Assembly: GCA_030407315.1 (NCBI GenBank)
Contig: JALQPE010000129.1
Span: 31,150-95,149, forward strand
Direction: 5' to 3'
Source: Asparagopsis taxiformis
Taxonomy: Eukaryota; Rhodophyta; Florideophyceae; Bonnemaisoniales; Bonnemaisoniaceae
Length of the DNA: 64,000 bases
Shown here: positions 32,298-44,263 of the stretch, piece by piece
Position numbering within the stretch: position 1 is the stretch's first letter
Layout: each line of letters starts with the position of its first letter
Position numbers and translations under genes: made by a program
Notes under the pieces: generated by a model
Told to the model about the DNA's origin: nothing
Database searches by the model: none
The model's input: only the letters and a program-made list of their open reading frames with translations

Positions 32298-35200
32298 TCA
32301 CTCTATCCCGAACAGAGTACGATTAATACCGTCCGGGGATTTTTCGTGCTTGTCTAGCAGATTATGAATTCTGCGATAGGGATCCAGTATATAACTCCGA
32401 TACTCCCTCCCATTTGCGGAAGCTTCTTTGCGCATGATGGGATTTCCGGAGGGAATCACATGTTTCATCACTCCAATGAGGTTGAGTAAAACACTTGGAT
32501 CCTCAACCGTAGGACCAACGAACATTTTTCTTCTTGATTGACTATGATATACCTGGCCCCATCTCGTCTTGTGCAATCCAGACGCCCAGTCTATAATGAG
32601 AACAACCCTTGTAAAATTCACCGAGGACAAGACAAAGTTGTACTGACATATGCGTCTTATTCGCCCGTAGTATACAGAGGTGCATCCCTCCGAGCTTTGA
32701 TCAGATTTGAACTCGGCAGACACGAAATAGTCTGGTCTGATCTTGTTATGAGAATGTCGCTTGGAATCCTTCGCACCAAATTTCAGACGCACGTCACCAA
32801 ATTGCTTCTCAACGGCACCAAAACAGAGAATAGCATCATCCTCACATGATTTTTGCGCCTCATCCATTGAAATACCGTTTGTCTTCATTATGTATTCACA
32901 GAGTAGACGGCGAAGATTCATATGAGAATGCGACAATTGTGATACAGAGTGAGAGCCTTCCGGGAATTTGAGATTGATATCACCGGTATCACTTCCCCCC
33001 TTGTCTTGAGCTGAAAATGACTCCCCATAGAATGCCTTGTAGCTCTCCAGTAATTTTTCACTCTCCAACAATGATTCAGCAGCCATATTCGACGCATTAA
33101 GCCTGTTCTTCACGAAGCCGATATATCTTTCTACCCAAAACTGGTTGTAGTTGGCAGGGGGGCCACAAGCTTCTATACATTCTCTTAGATGCAGAATTTG
33201 ATGAATTGTGGACTTGCAAAGTCCTACTCTCTCTGGGTCGAAGCAGAAATAGTTGCGCTCATAGCTTTGGAAGAATGAGACAGCCGCTCCACCCAGCGAT
33301 TCAACATCTCTCGTGGAAAGAAATGGTCGGCTCGAAAGCTCAACGATATTACTGAAATCCCAAACGCTATCCATAATACGGCGCGGAAGATGACCTTCAA
33401 GTAGTACTGGGGCGTAAGATACCACAAACTCTTTGCACTGTGCTGCTTTCCAGGAATAATAGAACGACGAATCCATCGGCACAGGTCCGAATGCAGCTTC
33501 ACATGTCCCCGACCCAATAGAAGAAAAATCTTCGTCAATCATTCTCCATTGATCTCGTCCAATGACAAAATCCAACGATCCGAGATCACATCTCTGAAGA
33601 TGAACATTTTCTCCTTTCCAGATTTCCATAAGATCCTTGGTAACATTCAGTACTAAGTGCATGGTATCGATAGGGAATGACAGGAAGGGGTAAATTGTTT
33701 CAGAATTCATCACTACTGTTCTTTCCTTCAGGCCAGTTTCAATGCTCAGTTTGCGACGTTGCGTAGTTGAAAGTTCATGGTTCTCCAATGTTTTCCAGAC
33801 ATCGCGCACAGACTTGTTTGTTCGTTTCACGAGATCGTTGGGGTCATAGAAAATTTGATAACGTGTCGACTGGCCATGCCTAACCCTCAATTTAGATGGG
33901 AAATAGTAGTGATTCGATCCGCGATGTCGATATCCACTAATCTCGCAGAACCGGCATGGACACTTTCCATTGGATCCAGTAAGGCCAGCTATTTTGGCAA
34001 TTGCAGGAGAGTCTCCTGTAATCCATAAGATATGTACGCGGATCTTCCGAAGAGATCCGTCCCAGAACTGCATAGGGGTTCCTCCATCGTAATTAATTTC
34101 ACGGATCTCATCAAGAAGCGGTTGGAAATAGGTATGTAGCTGAACAGGCTCTCTTGGACCCTTTATGAAGCCCAGTGGGATGACATTCCACATGAGGAAT
34201 CTCATTTGTGGTGGTAAGTTATGGTTTAGAGCAACTAGAGGCCAGCAATCGTATTTCTTGTTGCCGAAAGGCTGAAAACCATCACAAGAGGGAGCTATGA
34301 AAATGTCATCCTCAAGCTTATCATCACCACCCAGTGCAAGTGCAATTTTTTGTACAAAGAGCCGTCCAGGTAATCCTCAAAACCGTCGCTCTGTTCTACA
34401 GAAACATCATCCCGTTTTCCCTTCTTGTAGTTATAGAGCGCCTCACACGCTTTCTCATCACGTACCCATGCACGCAATCGAGGAAGAAGGGGAAGGTATT
34501 CGAAGGACGTAATTTGACACTCCTTCCCATGCCTATGACAAATAGAGCAGTGCTTAGAAAAATTGGATAAGTTATCTGTTGCGACTTCATCACGCTCTGT
34601 TGCAGAGCTAGCCTTTTCAAGAAGCATGTGTCCTCCACAAGTTCTATATGAAATAGGGGATAGACCAGTGTATTTTTCAAGATTCCGTCGAACAGTCTTC
34701 CAGCATTTGTAGGGAGCAGAAATATTCTCAAGCAATGTGTTCATTACTGTTTCTGCAAGCGCAAACTTGACACCAAACAGTACCCATCTTCTGTTAGATT
34801 TGCACCAAGATCTGAATTTCGAAAAGCTCAATGCTCTATGTATTTCCATCTCTTCCTGCGCAATCATCACTCCCGAAGCCTCCTGCTCATCTTCTACGTT
34901 CGAAGGCGAATGCAATACATCTCTAATTGATATTATGTCTTCTGTACCAGATTGAAAAGATCGCAGAGTGGGGGAGGATTCAAGGCTACCTTCCATCGCT
35001 ATTATTTGTGGCGACGTAACATCACTCGATTGATGATCGGGTATAAGTAAAGGTTCTCGGGAAAATTCCGGTTCGGACGCTGTGACAGATTCATTTCCCG
35101 GTTCAATATCAATGGGATCTTGTTCGTTTTGTTCATATTCTTCCTTGATTTCTTCGTCGGCATTGACCCAGACGTTACTCTTTCCTACGTTCTTGGATTT

Positions 35201-35410
35201 TAGTTCTTCTCCAAGCTCTTGAAAGCGAGATAAAACCTTATTCGAAGTAGCCGGGCTGAACTTCGGTCCTCTTGGAAGTTTTGGGAGCCCCTGTAGAGCT
35301 CTTTTTCGGTTGGATATGTTTCTATGGCGTTTCATTGTGCTTTTGTCTACAGCCTTCCCCACCGGGCGGCACCGACATCCATATTCGGCCAAACAGACGT
35401 AGCTATCCAT
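32298..35410 (-). pseudogene. Tnp2/Plavaka-like CACTA transposase, one frameshift
   Basis: Two adjacent minus-strand frames make one protein of about 1,030 residues: 35410-34295 (371 codons from ATG) and a second frame reaching 32298. They join near 34,350, where the first frame reads EDYLDGSLYKK and the other continues ALGGDDKLEDDIFIAPSCDGFQPFG, typical text of this family. The N-terminus has a Cys/His cluster (CLAEYGCRCRPVGK...TMKRH) like the zinc-binding start of Plavaka transposases. The second part carries the DDE-region landmarks: PREPVQLHTYFQPLLDEI, ITGDSPAIAKIAGLTGSNG and the CPCRFCEISG finger. It would catalyse cut-and-paste movement of the nested element. One frameshift inactivates it unless an intron or slippage repairs it. 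Confidence 0.8.
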
Positions 35411-35820
35411 CTCTAGAACACAGCTGTCAATGAAAAATTTGAGCTAGACACTGTAAAAAGCATTGGCAATGCGTTTTCTCGAACTCAGTGTGAAGCCCAC
35501 TATTTCCTCTTCAGGGAAAATTCGCATCGAAGCTCAAAAGTGTTATAGTATCTCATAGAGATGATTTATAACAGTGCGGGAGGTATCAAAAACCAGAGAC
35601 AGTGATACCAGAGGATTTCTTCGGTTAGTTATTGCGCCATTTTGCAAAACGAAGCGAAAAAATGTCAATGAACAATATAATACTTCATACAAATCTCACA
35701 GTATAACATGGTAGACCGTTTCACAGACTACCGGATGCCCCAGCACGAAAACAAGAAAACCAATGCATCTGGAACTCTCCTGGACAGGTGCATTCTTACT
35801 GACATAGTTCCATAGCTACA

Positions 35821-36804
35821 ATGCTAAACAAACCTATCGTGCTTCTCCCCATTCCACCGCCAAGTCGTTTCCTTGACGGAAATCAAAAAGAATATGAAAA
35901 TGATACGCGCAAGGACATCTTCCGTTTCGTTAACGTTTCGAAGTATCTGGATGATTTCATCATCAAGCATAACAATGAGCATGAAGGAAACGAAGGAATG
36001 TCATACCTCTCTTTCAAGGACGACTGCACACATCGTCAGCGCAACACTCGAGCAAAGAATATCATCGCATCTCTTCTCAACAAACATCTTCCAGATGACT
36101 TTGGAACGAGAACTTATTGTCAGAGTCTGGCAGTGCATCCACGTGAAATGGAAAACTTGATCGAACTTGCCTCTCAGAACGCTTCTCTTTCTGTTTTTTC
36201 CCAAACAGAAAATCATTGGGCAATTAGGAAGCTCATTGAAGAGAGAATGGCGACTCGAAAGAGGTCAGAAGATGCAAGAAATGGTCACAAGTCAGAAGAA
36301 AAGGCAAAGCATCTGCACAATTGCTCTGGAGGCGGAAAAAGTACAACAAGAAGAGTCGAAGACGTTCATGTTCCAATTGAGAAAGGTGTCAGTTCCAAAC
36401 TAATTTCTAAGAAACCGCAGAAATCGTTTCGAGTCAATCATTCTCGTTCAAACGCGAGGAAAAATAAGCAGCGGAATACTTCCTCATCTCGACAGAGAGA
36501 ATCGAGAGGAAAAGGAAATAGCTCGGTCACTCGTAATTCTGACTGCGAGGAAAGCGATCAAGGGTCATTCAGCTTTGGATCTGCCCCTCATATCGCATCA
36601 TCTTCTTCTGATGATTTCTCGAGGGTGGATGGTAGTGAAGAAGAAGATATAGCACCGGTGAAAAGATCACGGAAGAATTCTGATCGCACTCATATGCATT
36701 CAAGCCGCAGTGGGAGGATGAAAACGAAAAGTGTTCGTGTTAGTAAGAGACAGAGGAGCAGGAAATGGATTTCAAAAGCCGTCCGCGATGCAGAAATGGA
36801 TTAG
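35821..36804 (+). CDS. Basic Ser/Arg-rich protein of the nested transposon
   Basis: An intact 327-codon frame, divergent from the transposase with about 410 bp between starts. The N-terminal third looks globular (YENDTRKDIFRFVNVSKYLDDFI, LLNKHLPDDFG). The rest is low-complexity and very basic with Ser/Arg/Lys runs, an acidic island near residue 270 and likely nuclear-localisation signals. No known domain is recognised. Position and basic character would suit an accessory DNA-binding protein of the transposon (TnpA-like), but that is inference. The undamaged frame supports it being real. Confidence 0.55.
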   Translation: MLNKPIVLLPIPPPSRFLDGNQKEYENDTRKDIFRFVNVSKYLDDFIIKHNNEHEGNEGMSYLSFKDDCTHRQRNTRAKNIIASLLNKHLPDDFGTRTYCQSLAVHPREMENLIELASQNASLSVFSQTENHWAIRKLIEERMATRKRSEDARNGHKSEEKAKHLHNCSGGGKSTTRRVEDVHVPIEKGVSSKLISKKPQKSFRVNHSRSNARKNKQRNTSSSRQRESRGKGNSSVTRNSDCEESDQGSFSFGSAPHIASSSSDDFSRVDGSEEEDIAPVKRSRKNSDRTHMHSSRSGRMKTKSVRVSKRQRSRKWISKAVRDAEMD

Positions 36805-38446
36805 GAAAGGAAGTTTACCAGAATGCTAGTCACTGATTAAACGCGAAGGGCATCAGGCACCGCCAAAATCTTCTCCTTTCCCAGCTACTGACGTGAGGCT
36901 CGATGCCGCTGATCATCTCTCCATGTGCTCACTACCATATGAAGAGTCTAGCAGAATGGAGCTGATAGGTCTCTAATTAATTTCTTGCACATCACGTAGG
37001 CTTAAAAAACTGCCGCCATATCAATGCCCACTTGTCCGGTTAATGCCTCTGGATGCTATCTGTTTGCGTTTCAGATCACCTGTACATTCCTTGGGAAATA
37101 TGTATTCTTTGATCTATTCAATTTACAATAAATCTATAATTTATTTGAAACTTTAATAATAAAATTGTGTATTTGTCCAAAACGCCATTCCCTGGCTGGA
37201 AAAATGCCGGAATTAAGCCGGTAATGAAGATGAATCTACTTTTCGCTCGCGATTTCACCCCGGACAGTGACATCCATATTTGTGGCGACCATTTCACGTC
37301 TCTATAAAGGAACACGCCGTTGATCCTTGGCACAGTAATGGGAGTTGATGCACTTGTCACCATGGACATCATTGGCATCTCATTCTTCGTTCACTTAACT
37401 CGCAGTCACACGTGGGAAAATGATATGGAGATCCACACGCACACTGTGACTCTGATGCCTACGAAACTGCCATATCCATCACCATATCTGCCAAACGCGC
37501 AGTATCAATTTCAACCCAGCAACATTTACCAAACGGGAACTCATCAGGCGCACGTCTATAATCCCGAAACACAGCTTCCATGGCGATTCGAATGATATAC
37601 TTGAGCTCCATCTCACCAGCCATGTACGCAACCGACGCAACAGCATCAACAGCAGGAAATGGCATCCGCGATGCAACATATGCACTACATATGTGCTGAC
37701 ATCACAGTGTGTACAAGCGTTGAAGTGTGATAGCCAGCGAAAGTAGAAGCCCCGCAACAACAGCAGCCAGCTTATCCGAATCTGAGTCAGATCAGAGTCG
37801 TTAAATCGCAAGGTATGAGAGTATTGTCGTAGACGGATCTGTCTCATGCAGAGTCAACAGCGGGGGATTTCAAAATGTGACAGATTAAGTCACTGGATCA
37901 ATCACAGGGGCAGGAACCATCAATAGAAGGTATAAGATTGGATTTGAAATAGCAAAGCATACTCATTGTACCAGTTTCGATGGAATATATATACAATTAA
38001 GTATTGATAATAATATGGAAAGATGGAAACGAGTATCTTTTTTTGTTGGCGGCAAGGCATGGACTAATTTGTGTAGATAAATTGAGTACACGACGGTCAC
38101 AAGGCAAGAGGTAGGTTTCGTTGTAGAGGAAAATTGGTCGAGTGGATTCCGAGTCAAGTTGCGATGGAAGGATGCATGGAAAAAGGTATATGGCAGAACG
38201 ATTATTGCACAGAACCTCAATTTTCAAATGACGCGCACTATTAAGAACCCATGGTACCTTTAGGTACCCATGCGTACCTAGGGTACTGCAGATTGCTTGT
38301 CTTGCGTCTCCAGTCGAAAAACCTATTCAATATCTGCTCTAAACACTGAAAATGCTTATTCAGTACACTTGCAAGATGTGAGTCTATATAAACTGAGCAA
38401 TGCTTTTCTTAAACCATCCATTTGAATAAATTCGTATAATTAGCAC
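36805..38446. other. Non-coding part of the nested transposon
   Basis: No gene recognised. Short overlapping frames at 37.1-37.9 kb on both strands look fortuitous. GGTACC-rich inverted/direct repeats lie at about 38,249-38,285, and a TATA box (TATATAAAC) at about 38,383, some 60 bp before the small ORF at 38447. Confidence 0.35.
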
Positions 38447-38680
38447 ATGTTAAGGCATGCACAGTTGTTCTCACGCCTCTCCCTTCTTACAATAACAGTT
38501 ATCATTCCTCTGACAATGTTAAAATTTGCATCCGGTAAGCCCCGATTGGTTGTTATCCTGGGCTGTCAACGCTCAGCAAATACTTCCAGAATAATGTACT
38601 TCTCAAGATCATCCTCTACCTTCAGAGCAGTCCAATTATGCTTAATATGCGCAAAAAACCAGCTTACCTCTTTCAGATAA
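38447..38680 (+). CDS. Small ORF with a hydrophobic N-terminus, uncertain
   Basis: 77 codons from ATG 38447, about 60 bp after a TATATAAAC box. The N-terminus (LSLLTITVIIPLTML) resembles a signal peptide or membrane anchor; the remainder is short with three cysteines and no known motif. It may be the first exon or truncated start of a captured host gene. Low confidence that it is a functional gene. Confidence 0.25.
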   Translation: MLRHAQLFSRLSLLTITVIIPLTMLKFASGKPRLVVILGCQRSANTSRIMYFSRSSSTFRAVQLCLICAKNQLTSFR

Positions 38681-39917
38681 ACTCATGCCTTGCATCTTTC
38701 CCCTTCCTATCTTCTACATGAGCCCAGCATTCGGCACACACTACACCGTCATTTCGATCTCTGACGAAATTCTTATTCTATTCCCCTACTTGCATTTGTT
38801 GATGGCCGTCAAACTGCCTGTGGAAAACTCGCTGAAACACAACATATTGAGTCGTACTGCCATTTGAGGTACAAACTCTTGAATTAACATTCGTGAATCG
38901 ACTAGCAGTTACGCCACAAATCGTCGTGGCGATCTTGTAACCTCACCGCGAATCTCGAGTGTACTTGCAGTAGTTGCTGAGTATGATTTCACCGACTTCT
39001 GCACCGGCTCAGAAATCTCATCATACATGCGCAACATATCTGGCGGATGTGCATTCGAGAGGGCATAGGCCATTGCTTAGACGAGCGACACGGGATGCAA
39101 TGCGCATCACACTCGAAAGAGACTTGTCTCACATTGCTTGAAAGCAACACAGCACATTTTGATTAATTGATGGAGGCCATCGGACTGTCCTCAAAATAAT
39201 ACCGAGAAACCTGGCGATTCTCATAATCCTAACCGAGACGGATTATTGACAGACTTGTGGATATACCTACACGCTATCGCGGAGCCGTGCGGCTCTTGTG
39301 TCTCTTGTTCTCGGACCGACATGATCTGTTGCATCGCCCGGTGTGTTTATAGGCAATATGGAGGGATTATTTGCATGCTAGCATCATCTGCGCAATCGCA
39401 ATCGTAATGAAATCTCGCAGTCAGGAAATTGCTCGTCTTTCGAGGGTTTTTCTGGAACGAATTGAAGATGAATTGTCGACGTACGATTTTGATCGAGTAA
39501 AGTAGTTTGATTCCGTATCAGAGGCTGGTGATGAATTGCTGCCTTCGTATATATACGAGGGCGTATTGGTTGCTCGTCACCCGTGAAAAGGAGCGCTTGT
39601 ACCTGTAGATAACGATTGGAATTCCTTGCGAGTTGTTCTTTGGGAGACTTACTGCCTGCAGTTGAGAGATGGGCTTGAGAAAGAAAAGAATGGCCATTTC
39701 CAAGTAAGAAGCAACACGACAATGGCTATTGTACCTTTTTCAAAATATGGCAATTTCAATCCAATGTACCGTAACGTTGTTTTCCCAACCGTTTTCTAGA
39801 CTTTCCTGGTTATTGAATACATTTTTATGTCTTACATCCCTTCATAATTGTTTACAGCATCATCTTCAGTCGTTCCTGCTCTCTCATCAAACCAATATTT
39901 TCTCATCAACAGCTTCC
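38681..39917. other. Non-coding part of the nested transposon
   Basis: Only short, mutually overlapping frames; no domain, repeat or RNA recognised. Confidence 0.35.
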
Positions 39918-41245
39918 TTAGTCCTTACCGACGCGTAGCTGTTGCAGAAATCCTTCAGCTGCCTCTTCTCTGTCCGCTCCTACAGCGTTCTCTCGCGTGA
40001 ATTGCACAACTTTGCCAATCAAAATCTTCGCTCTTTCATCATTCTTCCTCATTTGCGTCGTTTTTTGCAAGAGCCCAACGCCCTCGCGTACCTTCACTTG
40101 CACACTCATCATCTGTGCAACTGCAACAGCCATTGTATCATCTTCCGTATCCTTTCGTTCAAAATTTCTAGTTCTCATCCGATTCATCCTCTCCAGTCTC
40201 TGCGCTCTCCTTGTTTTGCATCCTCTGAATTGACGGCCTGAGAGAAGAATTTTTTCAATTCGTTCTCAGCAGCATTAAATGAATGTGCCACGAAGAGACT
40301 TGGGCGCGTCCATTTAGACAATTGTTCCTGTAATCCACAAGATTGACACCTCTCATCACAAAATAGAATTGTGCCATAGTCAAAGCGATTCCTGATAGCC
40401 CTTCCCACATATGTGGGTTATCCTGATTTGCTTCTTTCAATGCTTCAATAGTGCTCCATTCCAACTCACGTAAAACTTTGTGGAGATTAGGTGCTCTTGC
40501 GTTACGATTCTGCAGCACAATCTTGGCTTCCACATCATATATTTGTCGCTTCAGGACGATTCTCATCCTTTGGCGGAATGATAGGGCAAACCTGTAATGA
40601 CAACAGCTCTTCCGTATCCATCGCTGAAATCGATACCCTCTGATATCTTTACCCTGCATACAGCCAACAGTATAGAACCATTCTTGCCCGACACCTTGCA
40701 AGCATCCACATTTGTGCGATGGGCCTATATTGGAGCTGCAAACTTGGATGATTCTCTTTCCTCTTGTACAATATGCTTGCGATGACGCTTGTCGCTCCAA
40801 ATCGATGGCTTCGCAGACTGCCCCCTGTGGTCCAATCTCTTCCATGCTTCCGTACAGGAATATACTGCTCCGTATGAAGGGAAGAACACGAGAACACCAT
40901 CAGGAACGGCAGAAGCGATTTAGATCATTGCTCTACCAAGGGTGGCGAAAGATGCATCGCCCCTCGCGCCATACCCTGATGCCAATGCTCCGCCTGGAGC
41001 GCCGTTAATGATTTCAGGTCCCCTAGTAATAACTACAGACCAGACTTGTCTCTTTAAAACGTGGGGTTTTTCCAGTTGTACGGGAAACTCTATGCCTAGT
41101 TCAACCGCAAAGAAATGCAATGGAGAAAGGGTGCCACTGGTGAGAAGCAAGCTTCTAACGTTGAGGCTTCTAATATTCTCCATAGCATGATAAAATAACG
41201 TTATCTGGCTTGGGTAACAGAAACAGTCTTGTGATGGACGAATAG
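39918..41245 (-). pseudogene. RTEL1-like helicase fragment (C-terminal motor half), captured
   Basis: Minus-strand similarity to the RTEL1/FANCJ (Rad3/XPD) helicase family runs through at least three frames. Order of blocks: NVRSLLLTSGTLSPLHFFAVELGI (41.2-41.1 kb), VPDGVLVFFPSYGAVYSC (about 40.9 kb), [24 protein letters not shown] (about 40.65 kb; motif V region) and GRAIRNRFDYGTILFCDER (about 40.39 kb; motif VI), then LSKWTRPSL. The N-terminal half with Walker A and the Fe-S cluster is absent; instead the sequence joins an SSRP1 fragment. Several frameshifts and an in-frame stop make it a pseudogene. Its location inside a CACTA-like element suggests transposon capture. RTEL1 unwinds D-loops and telomeric structures in intact form. 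Confidence 0.78.
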
Positions 41246-41921
41246 AGAATTTTGAAATCAAAGGCCTTGCCTCTCAACTTGATATAATTGGCGTACATGT
41301 CAACATCATAGCGTCCTCTAGGAACCATGACACTCATCTACGTACACGAGCACATACTCTCTCCAGCAAATGCGCTAGTCTCAGACCTGGCCTTGACCGA
41401 TTCATAGATCCTTTTCGCCTCTTCCTCATCCATTTTACCAGCAGTGCCATCCACATGAAAGTCTAGGGCAAGCTCCTTCGCACTGCCAGGCATTTGAACG
41501 TTTGACACCTTACCCATCAGCATTTGAAAAACGCCTCCTCAAAAACCGAAGCGCAATTCTTCTTAGACTCGCCGCCCCCGGTGCGAAAGATGAGATTGGA
41601 AGCGGCGCCCTTACTGACGTCTAGCTCGCCCCAGGACCATCCGCGGCAATCCTGGTTGACGCGCATCATTTCGGCGCCGAAATTGACTGCAGAAAACTCC
41701 TTGAAATCTGCATAGTCGTTGGATCGGAAGCCTTCGAAGCGCAGCGTTGTACCACCTTTCAGGGAGATTCATAACTGCTTACCGCGTGCGCCGCGCAGCC
41801 ATTCAACTTGAAGCAGGTCCATTTCGTCCACAGTGACATTTCCAGAGCCTTCGAGCTCCTTCCATGCAAAGCCCTTCGGCGTGATTTCGAGCGTCCTGGA
41901 GCCGCTGCTCTGGCCGGCCAT
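41190..41921 (-). pseudogene. SSRP1/Pob3 (FACT subunit) N-terminal fragment, captured
   Basis: Starting near ATG 41921, minus-strand translation gives blocks matching SSRP1: RTLEITPKGFAWKELEGSG, VEWLRGARGK, LKGGTTLRFEGF, GWSWGELDVSKGA, then (other frame) MGKVSNVQMPGSAKELALDF, and finally VPRGRYDVDMYANYIKLRGK with FDFKILYSSITRLFLLP. A TGA about 41.78 kb sits where the family has Lys/Arg, there is a frameshift near 41.53 kb, and another stop near 41.34 kb. Around 41,195 the match ends and RTEL1 similarity begins. SSRP1 is a histone chaperone subunit; the fragment covers the N-terminal dimerisation/PH-like part only. Confidence 0.75.
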
Positions 41922-42860
41922 GGAAATTACGGAAAAGGAGCGCACGGGACCTCCGACGTCAGTAGCCGTATTGCCAGTCGAATTGCGATTTGGAACGGTG
42001 CGACGGACAGGCAGGCTATACTAGTCTAGTGTGGTAAGGATGGATTTAAAAGGTTTGGATCAGCGTGGGCGCAGGATGGGATGCAAAAAGGCGCGAAAGG
42101 GAAAAATTTTCCAAATGACAATTTTCTGACGCACCGTGCCGTGAAACGATGAAGTTTGAATGATTCGATTCGAGTTGGTAATGGTTTACAAGTTAACTGT
42201 GCGCTAAGGTTGTGAATCTTGCCTCATTTCCAAGTATAAAGGGGCGGAGTGCCATCAACTACACATCCTCTACTAGAGTTCCTCAGCAACGGCGGCATCC
42301 AACCAACCGCCCCCTTCACGGAAAAAATTCGTGCCCTCACGCAAGCTGCACAATGGAGTTCATGTACGAGAGAAAGATCTCGGAGTTAATAATGGTGTGA
42401 ATATCTTTGCATTGCGACGTATACCATCCCAGCTCATTGACGTCAACAGCATCAAGCCTCTATTTATTCCGCCAGCATTACTCGAGTTATCTCACCGACC
42501 TCGTCCGCAAGTGGGTACAAGCACCCCTTCATCCAGATGTATTGTTCTTCGTTATCGGTGTCACTCTCACTCTCCGTCAGTTCTCGGCGGCGATACGATA
42601 ATAAAGACTACTCACCACCGAGAACCGATGCCATCCTTGCCACGTGCACTATACTGAAACAGAAGTGAGCAAAGTCACTTGAATGTGCGTGGTCCCAGAT
42701 GCATCCCCCGACTTCGCCTCCCATGGCTAGTCCTCATGAATTGTTCTGATGGCGAACGCCGAGTACAGACCCGTCTAGCCTCGAAATGATCACTCTGAAC
42801 AGACTACTGATGTTGGCTGCTAACGTTGGTTTCTCATCATCAGGCCTGTCATCTCTGTCA

Positions 42861-43830
42861 TTACTTGGAGCCTTCATCAGCTCCACGAAAAGGCCCAATT
42901 CCGCGATACTTACTCAGTGCATCCGCTTTATCGTCTGTCAGAGCGACCACTTTCTTGGTCGTAGTACTCTGCGTGGCCATATTCTTACTTGCAGCTTCCT
43001 GCAGCATTTCCTTGAGTCTGTCGATTTCCCTGTCTTTTTCTCCATGGAGAAAAAAGACAGGGAAACAGTGCACTGTTTCTTGCTGTTCATTCTACCTATT
43101 CTTTTGAGCAACGCGGAACCTCTTCGAATTTTGTTCTGAGCTCGCTTAGTATCTGAGGTTGTGCGCGCTCTAGCTTGCAGCGCAAGTCTGGCATCATGTG
43201 ATGAGGAGCTAGGGTCTCTCTGATCCAGCTCTCCATCGATATACACCATGGGTTCCGGAGTGGGCGCAGCAGTGCTACGAATGCGCGCCAATGCGTTGTA
43301 GGCATAATCTACACCTTTGAAGCGACCAGCAGAAGCCTGATAAGCAGCCTTTCTGGATGGAGTGTCAACACACGGCGAAGAAGCGCGCACATTGCGCACA
43401 CAGTCTGTTGGTACACAAGACTCCACCACACTGGAGGCGGAGGTATGTTTGCTGCCGTATCCAGCAAGCGGATTGGAGGATATGCACCATCATGCAATAT
43501 TCCTTGCACCTCAACCTTTTTACTAATCTGCGACGGGAGATTCCCCGGCAGCTGTGATTCCTACCGTCCGAGTTGTTCATTTTTCTCAAAGTCTTCCAGA
43601 TCCTTTCTTACACTATTCTCACAAATTCCCGTGCCAACTTGAAGCTTATCCTCTGCTTCCGCCTCATGTAAAGCCCGCATCTCGCCCCGAATAGTCTCCA
43701 GCTTGTGATGAAGCAATGAAATTCCATTCTCAGTTGGGTTCTCCGGGCGAAAAATGTCATAGAGGCTGAGAATAATCATAAACCCCTGTTGTACAGACTG
43801 GATAGTGTCATCAATGTGCGTAACTGGCAA
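42861..43830 (-). pseudogene. Degraded coiled-coil protein fragment, unrecognised
   Basis: Several minus-strand frames appear to be pieces of one protein: 43830-43561 (acidic, helical, LLHHKLETIRGEMRALHEAEAEDK), 43509-43309, 43429-43140, and 43073-42861 (REIDRLKEMLQEAASKN). The middle has PMVYIDGELDQRDPSSSS. At least two frame changes separate them. No family is recognised. It could be another captured host gene or an accessory gene of the nested transposon. Confidence that it was once coding is moderate at best. Confidence 0.35.
43025..43079. repeat. Two adjoining palindromes
   Basis: An almost perfect palindrome, 43025-43065, is centred on TCCATGGA with arms reading TTTCCCTGTCTTTTTCTCC (one-base length difference). 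It overlaps a perfect 18-bp palindrome GAAACAGTGCACTGTTTC (43062-43079). It lies in the degraded coiled-coil fragment, so it may be an insertion scar. Confidence 0.55.
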
Positions 43831-44263
43831 CGCGTTCCCAAAGGTAACGGTGCGAAGTGTAGCGGTTCAGGGTATCAATCAAGATATGGCTGCGTTACAG
43901 TGAAATTATCATAACCTGTCTCATATGAAGTCCTGTAAACCCGGGTACATACATTTTTAAAATTCTGATAATGATAATTTATGCAAAGCATTATGCTATT
44001 GAGCAGTCCTCCTATTATGATCTGATATACTACTCAGAAATGAAGACGACAGGGGATTTTGGGAGATACTCCAAACAGCGTGCCAGAATACTCGATTTCC
44101 AATTCTGAAAAAAAGTTTCGAACAAAATTTTTTGTGTCATCCATGAGACCGCCACAAGTCATGCAATAAATTGCCAAGTATTGAACAAGTCCTCGGTTTG
44201 AACCCCTTCAACTCCATCTGTCCTCCACATATCATCCAGTTCGCATGTTTCTGTCTACTAGGG

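Larger units (their letters stand above)
31689..44263. mobile_element. Nested CACTA-like transposon (CCCTA ends) inside ParB-dioxygenase copy 1
   Basis: Terminal inverted repeats CCCTAGTAGACA (31,689-31,700; reverse complement at 44,252-44,263) are perfect over 12 bp, flanked by the direct repeat GTA (31,686-31,688 and 44,264-44,266). Removing the insert and one GTA restores an open reading frame through the dioxygenase gene. The joined site matches the uninterrupted copy 3 at about 62,795-62,830, where the three bases differ only as AAC versus TAC on that strand. The element carries a Tnp2/Plavaka-like transposase (-), a basic ORF (+), a captured SSRP1-RTEL1 chimera and other degraded sequence. 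The ends differ from CACTA-1, so it is a different family. Confidence 0.88.

Noticed and set aside
39918..41921. SSRP1-RTEL1 region as a live spliced gene
   Set aside because: Stops align with sense codons of the family without gaps, and the frame changes lack convincing GT...AG introns; both genes are incomplete.
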